A DNA stretch of 13,683 bases, from NCBI GenBank assembly GCA_035636095.1, contig DASPZU010000019.1, positions 1-13,683 on the forward strand, read 5' to 3'. The notes beneath the pieces were generated by a model. That model saw only the letters and a program-made list of their open reading frames with translations, was not told the origin of the DNA and did not search any database. This document shows positions 12,840 to 13,683 of this stretch, in pieces (position 1 is the stretch's first letter; each line of letters starts with the position of its first letter). Made by a program: the position numbers and the translations under genes. This DNA is from Gp7-AA10 sp035636095. Lineage in GTDB: Bacteria; Acidobacteriota; Thermoanaerobaculia; Gp7-AA8.

Positions 12840-13683
12840 ACCGGATGCGCTCCCTTGCGCGCGATTTCGGCGATGCGCGATTCCGATTCCACATCGCCCA
12901 AAGCCTTGCGCATGGCGTCGAGCACCGGTCTGGATGTCACCGTATCGACGATGGCAAAAATGGTCGGCCCCGATCCGCTGATCGAGCATCCGAATGCGCC
13001 GGCATCGAGCGCCGCGCGCTTCACTTCCGCAAATCGCGGGATCATCGGCGCGCGCCGCGGCTCGGCGTAGAGATCGTCAAGCGCGCGCCGGGCCAGCGCC
13101 CCGTCGCCATTCGCGAACGCCGCCACCAGCGCGGTCGTGTTCGCCATCTGCTGAATCCACGAGGCGCGGTCCCACTGCAGCGGCAGAATCGCGCGTGCCT
13201 GTTTGGTCTCGATGCGGACTCGCGGCGTGATCAGCGCCACCGACCAATGATCGGGAACTTTGAGCGGAATGGCATCGATGGGCTCGATCGATCGCGAGAG
13301 AACGAGTCCGCCTAACGTGATCGGCGCGATGTTGTCGAGATGGCGGCCGGAGACGAACATCTCTCCTTCCAGCGCCGCGGTCATGATCTCTTCCGGAGAT
13401 GCCTTCGCGTCCATCGCGAGCGCCGCCGCGCACGCCCCTGCGACGCTGCTGGCCGCGCTCCCGCCCATCCCGCCGCTGACCGGCAAACCCTTATCGATCG
13501 TAATTTGGAGTGCGGCAGCTTGCTGCCGCTTTTTGATCATGGCATTCGCAGCAATGCTCGCAGCATTTTTCGCAGGATCGGTCGGCACCAGCGCGGCATC
13601 GCGCCCACGAACGATCACCGGGCCCGACTTTCCCAACTCGACGGTGACGGTGTCACCCGCGCCGTCGACCGCCATGCCGAGGA
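12836..13683 (-). CDS. thrB: Homoserine kinase (N-terminus beyond window edge)
   Basis: A GHMP-family kinase that phosphorylates L-homoserine, supplying ThrC. The frame is open to the window edge; the visible part begins within the conserved 'LGMAVDGAGD' segment, so about 20-30 residues are missing. The ATP-binding motif is 'PVSGGMGGSAASSVAGACAA' and the C-terminal GHMP motif is 'GCSISGSGPTIFAIVD'. A perfect 8-bp hairpin (13512-13529) encodes KRQQAAA just before the strand leading into the ATP motif, at a variable place in the family. The stop overlaps thrC by 4 bp, indicating translational coupling in a thrBC unit. Confidence 0.92.
   Translation of the reverse strand, partial: LGMAVDGAGDTVTVELGKSGPVIVRGRDAALVPTDPAKNAASIAANAMIKKRQQAAALQITIDKGLPVSGGMGGSAASSVAGACAAALAMDAKASPEEIMTAALEGEMFVSGRHLDNIAPITLGGLVLSRSIEPIDAIPLKVPDHWSVALITPRVRIETKQARAILPLQWDRASWIQQMANTTALVAAFANGDGALARRALDDLYAEPRRAPMIPRFAEVKRAALDAGAFGCSISGSGPTIFAIVDTVTSRPVLDAMRKALGDVESESRIAEIARKGAHPV
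13512..13529. repeat. REP-like hairpin in the thrB coding region
   Basis: GCGGCAGC and GCTGCCGC form a perfect 8-bp inverted repeat with a 2-nt centre, flanked by GGAGT and TTTTTG. It is translated on the minus strand as KRQQAAA. The motif resembles a 'GTGCGGCAGCTTGCTGCCGC' REP family recalled from soil bacteria; no search was made. Confidence 0.5.

Noticed and set aside
12840..12989. 50-codon N-terminal extension of thrC
   Set aside because: It lies within thrB, shows no ThrC similarity, and the ATGA overlap with the thrB stop gives a better start.
1149..13320. Recurrent TTAGGC/GCCTAA words, including a 12-mer CGCCTAACGTGA at 1149-1160 and 13309-13320
   Set aside because: Several TTA codons are followed by GGC (7217, 8993, 11469, 13311), but other TTA codons are not (near 2397, 2727, 10810). 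A shared 12-mer is expected by chance at this length, so I do not claim a signal.

Overview
This is a GC-rich bacterial window, about 60% G+C by eye. It carries housekeeping metabolism plus several genes of unknown role. The best taxonomic hint is a secreted VWFA-related protein of the type common in Acidobacteriota, found beside an M64 peptidase, a DUF1326 protein and a classical menaquinone locus. I infer Acidobacteriota or a near relative, with moderate confidence. I see no prophage, CRISPR array, defence cassette or transposase gene.

Layout. Positions 1-918 (+) hold the end of an alpha/beta-hydrolase with an unrecognised C-terminal domain. Positions 919-1542 hold two tRNA-Val genes (minus strand) separated by a spacer with inverted ends and followed by a good intrinsic terminator. 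Positions 1543-3564 (+) are three overlapping genes: a NAPE-PLD-like metallo-beta-lactamase-fold hydrolase, a small four-helix membrane protein, and a receiver-HPt protein. Positions 5417 down to 3528 (-) are a VWFA-related secreted protein, a tiny basic DUF6496 protein and a YjdF/DUF2238 membrane protein. Positions 5441-6847 (+) are an M64 metallopeptidase divergent from the VWFA gene. A 220-bp element with 24-bp inverted ends follows, and it supplies the stop codons of both M64 and the convergent ubiE/menG. Positions 7032-10896 are the menaquinone locus: ubiE/menG (-) diverging from menF, menD in two pieces, and menH (+). Positions 10956-11720 (+) are an exported DUF1326 protein. Positions 13683 down to 11760 (-) are thrB (cut by the window edge) and thrC, overlapping by 4 bp.

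How the genes work together. MenF, MenD and MenH convert chorismate through isochorismate and SEPHCHC to SHCHC, and UbiE/MenG performs the final methylation of demethylmenaquinone. ThrB and ThrC make threonine from homoserine.

The most unusual features concern small repeats and promoters. The menD reading frame is split between its N-terminal domain and the rest by a 75-bp GTCATCCTGAGC-type palindrome, yet both halves keep their signature motifs. Other REP-like hairpins lie in frame inside menD, thrB and possibly thrC. Four genes appear to start directly at TANNNT -10 boxes (leaderless pattern), and the three divergent junctions each carry overlapping back-to-back -10 hexamers.
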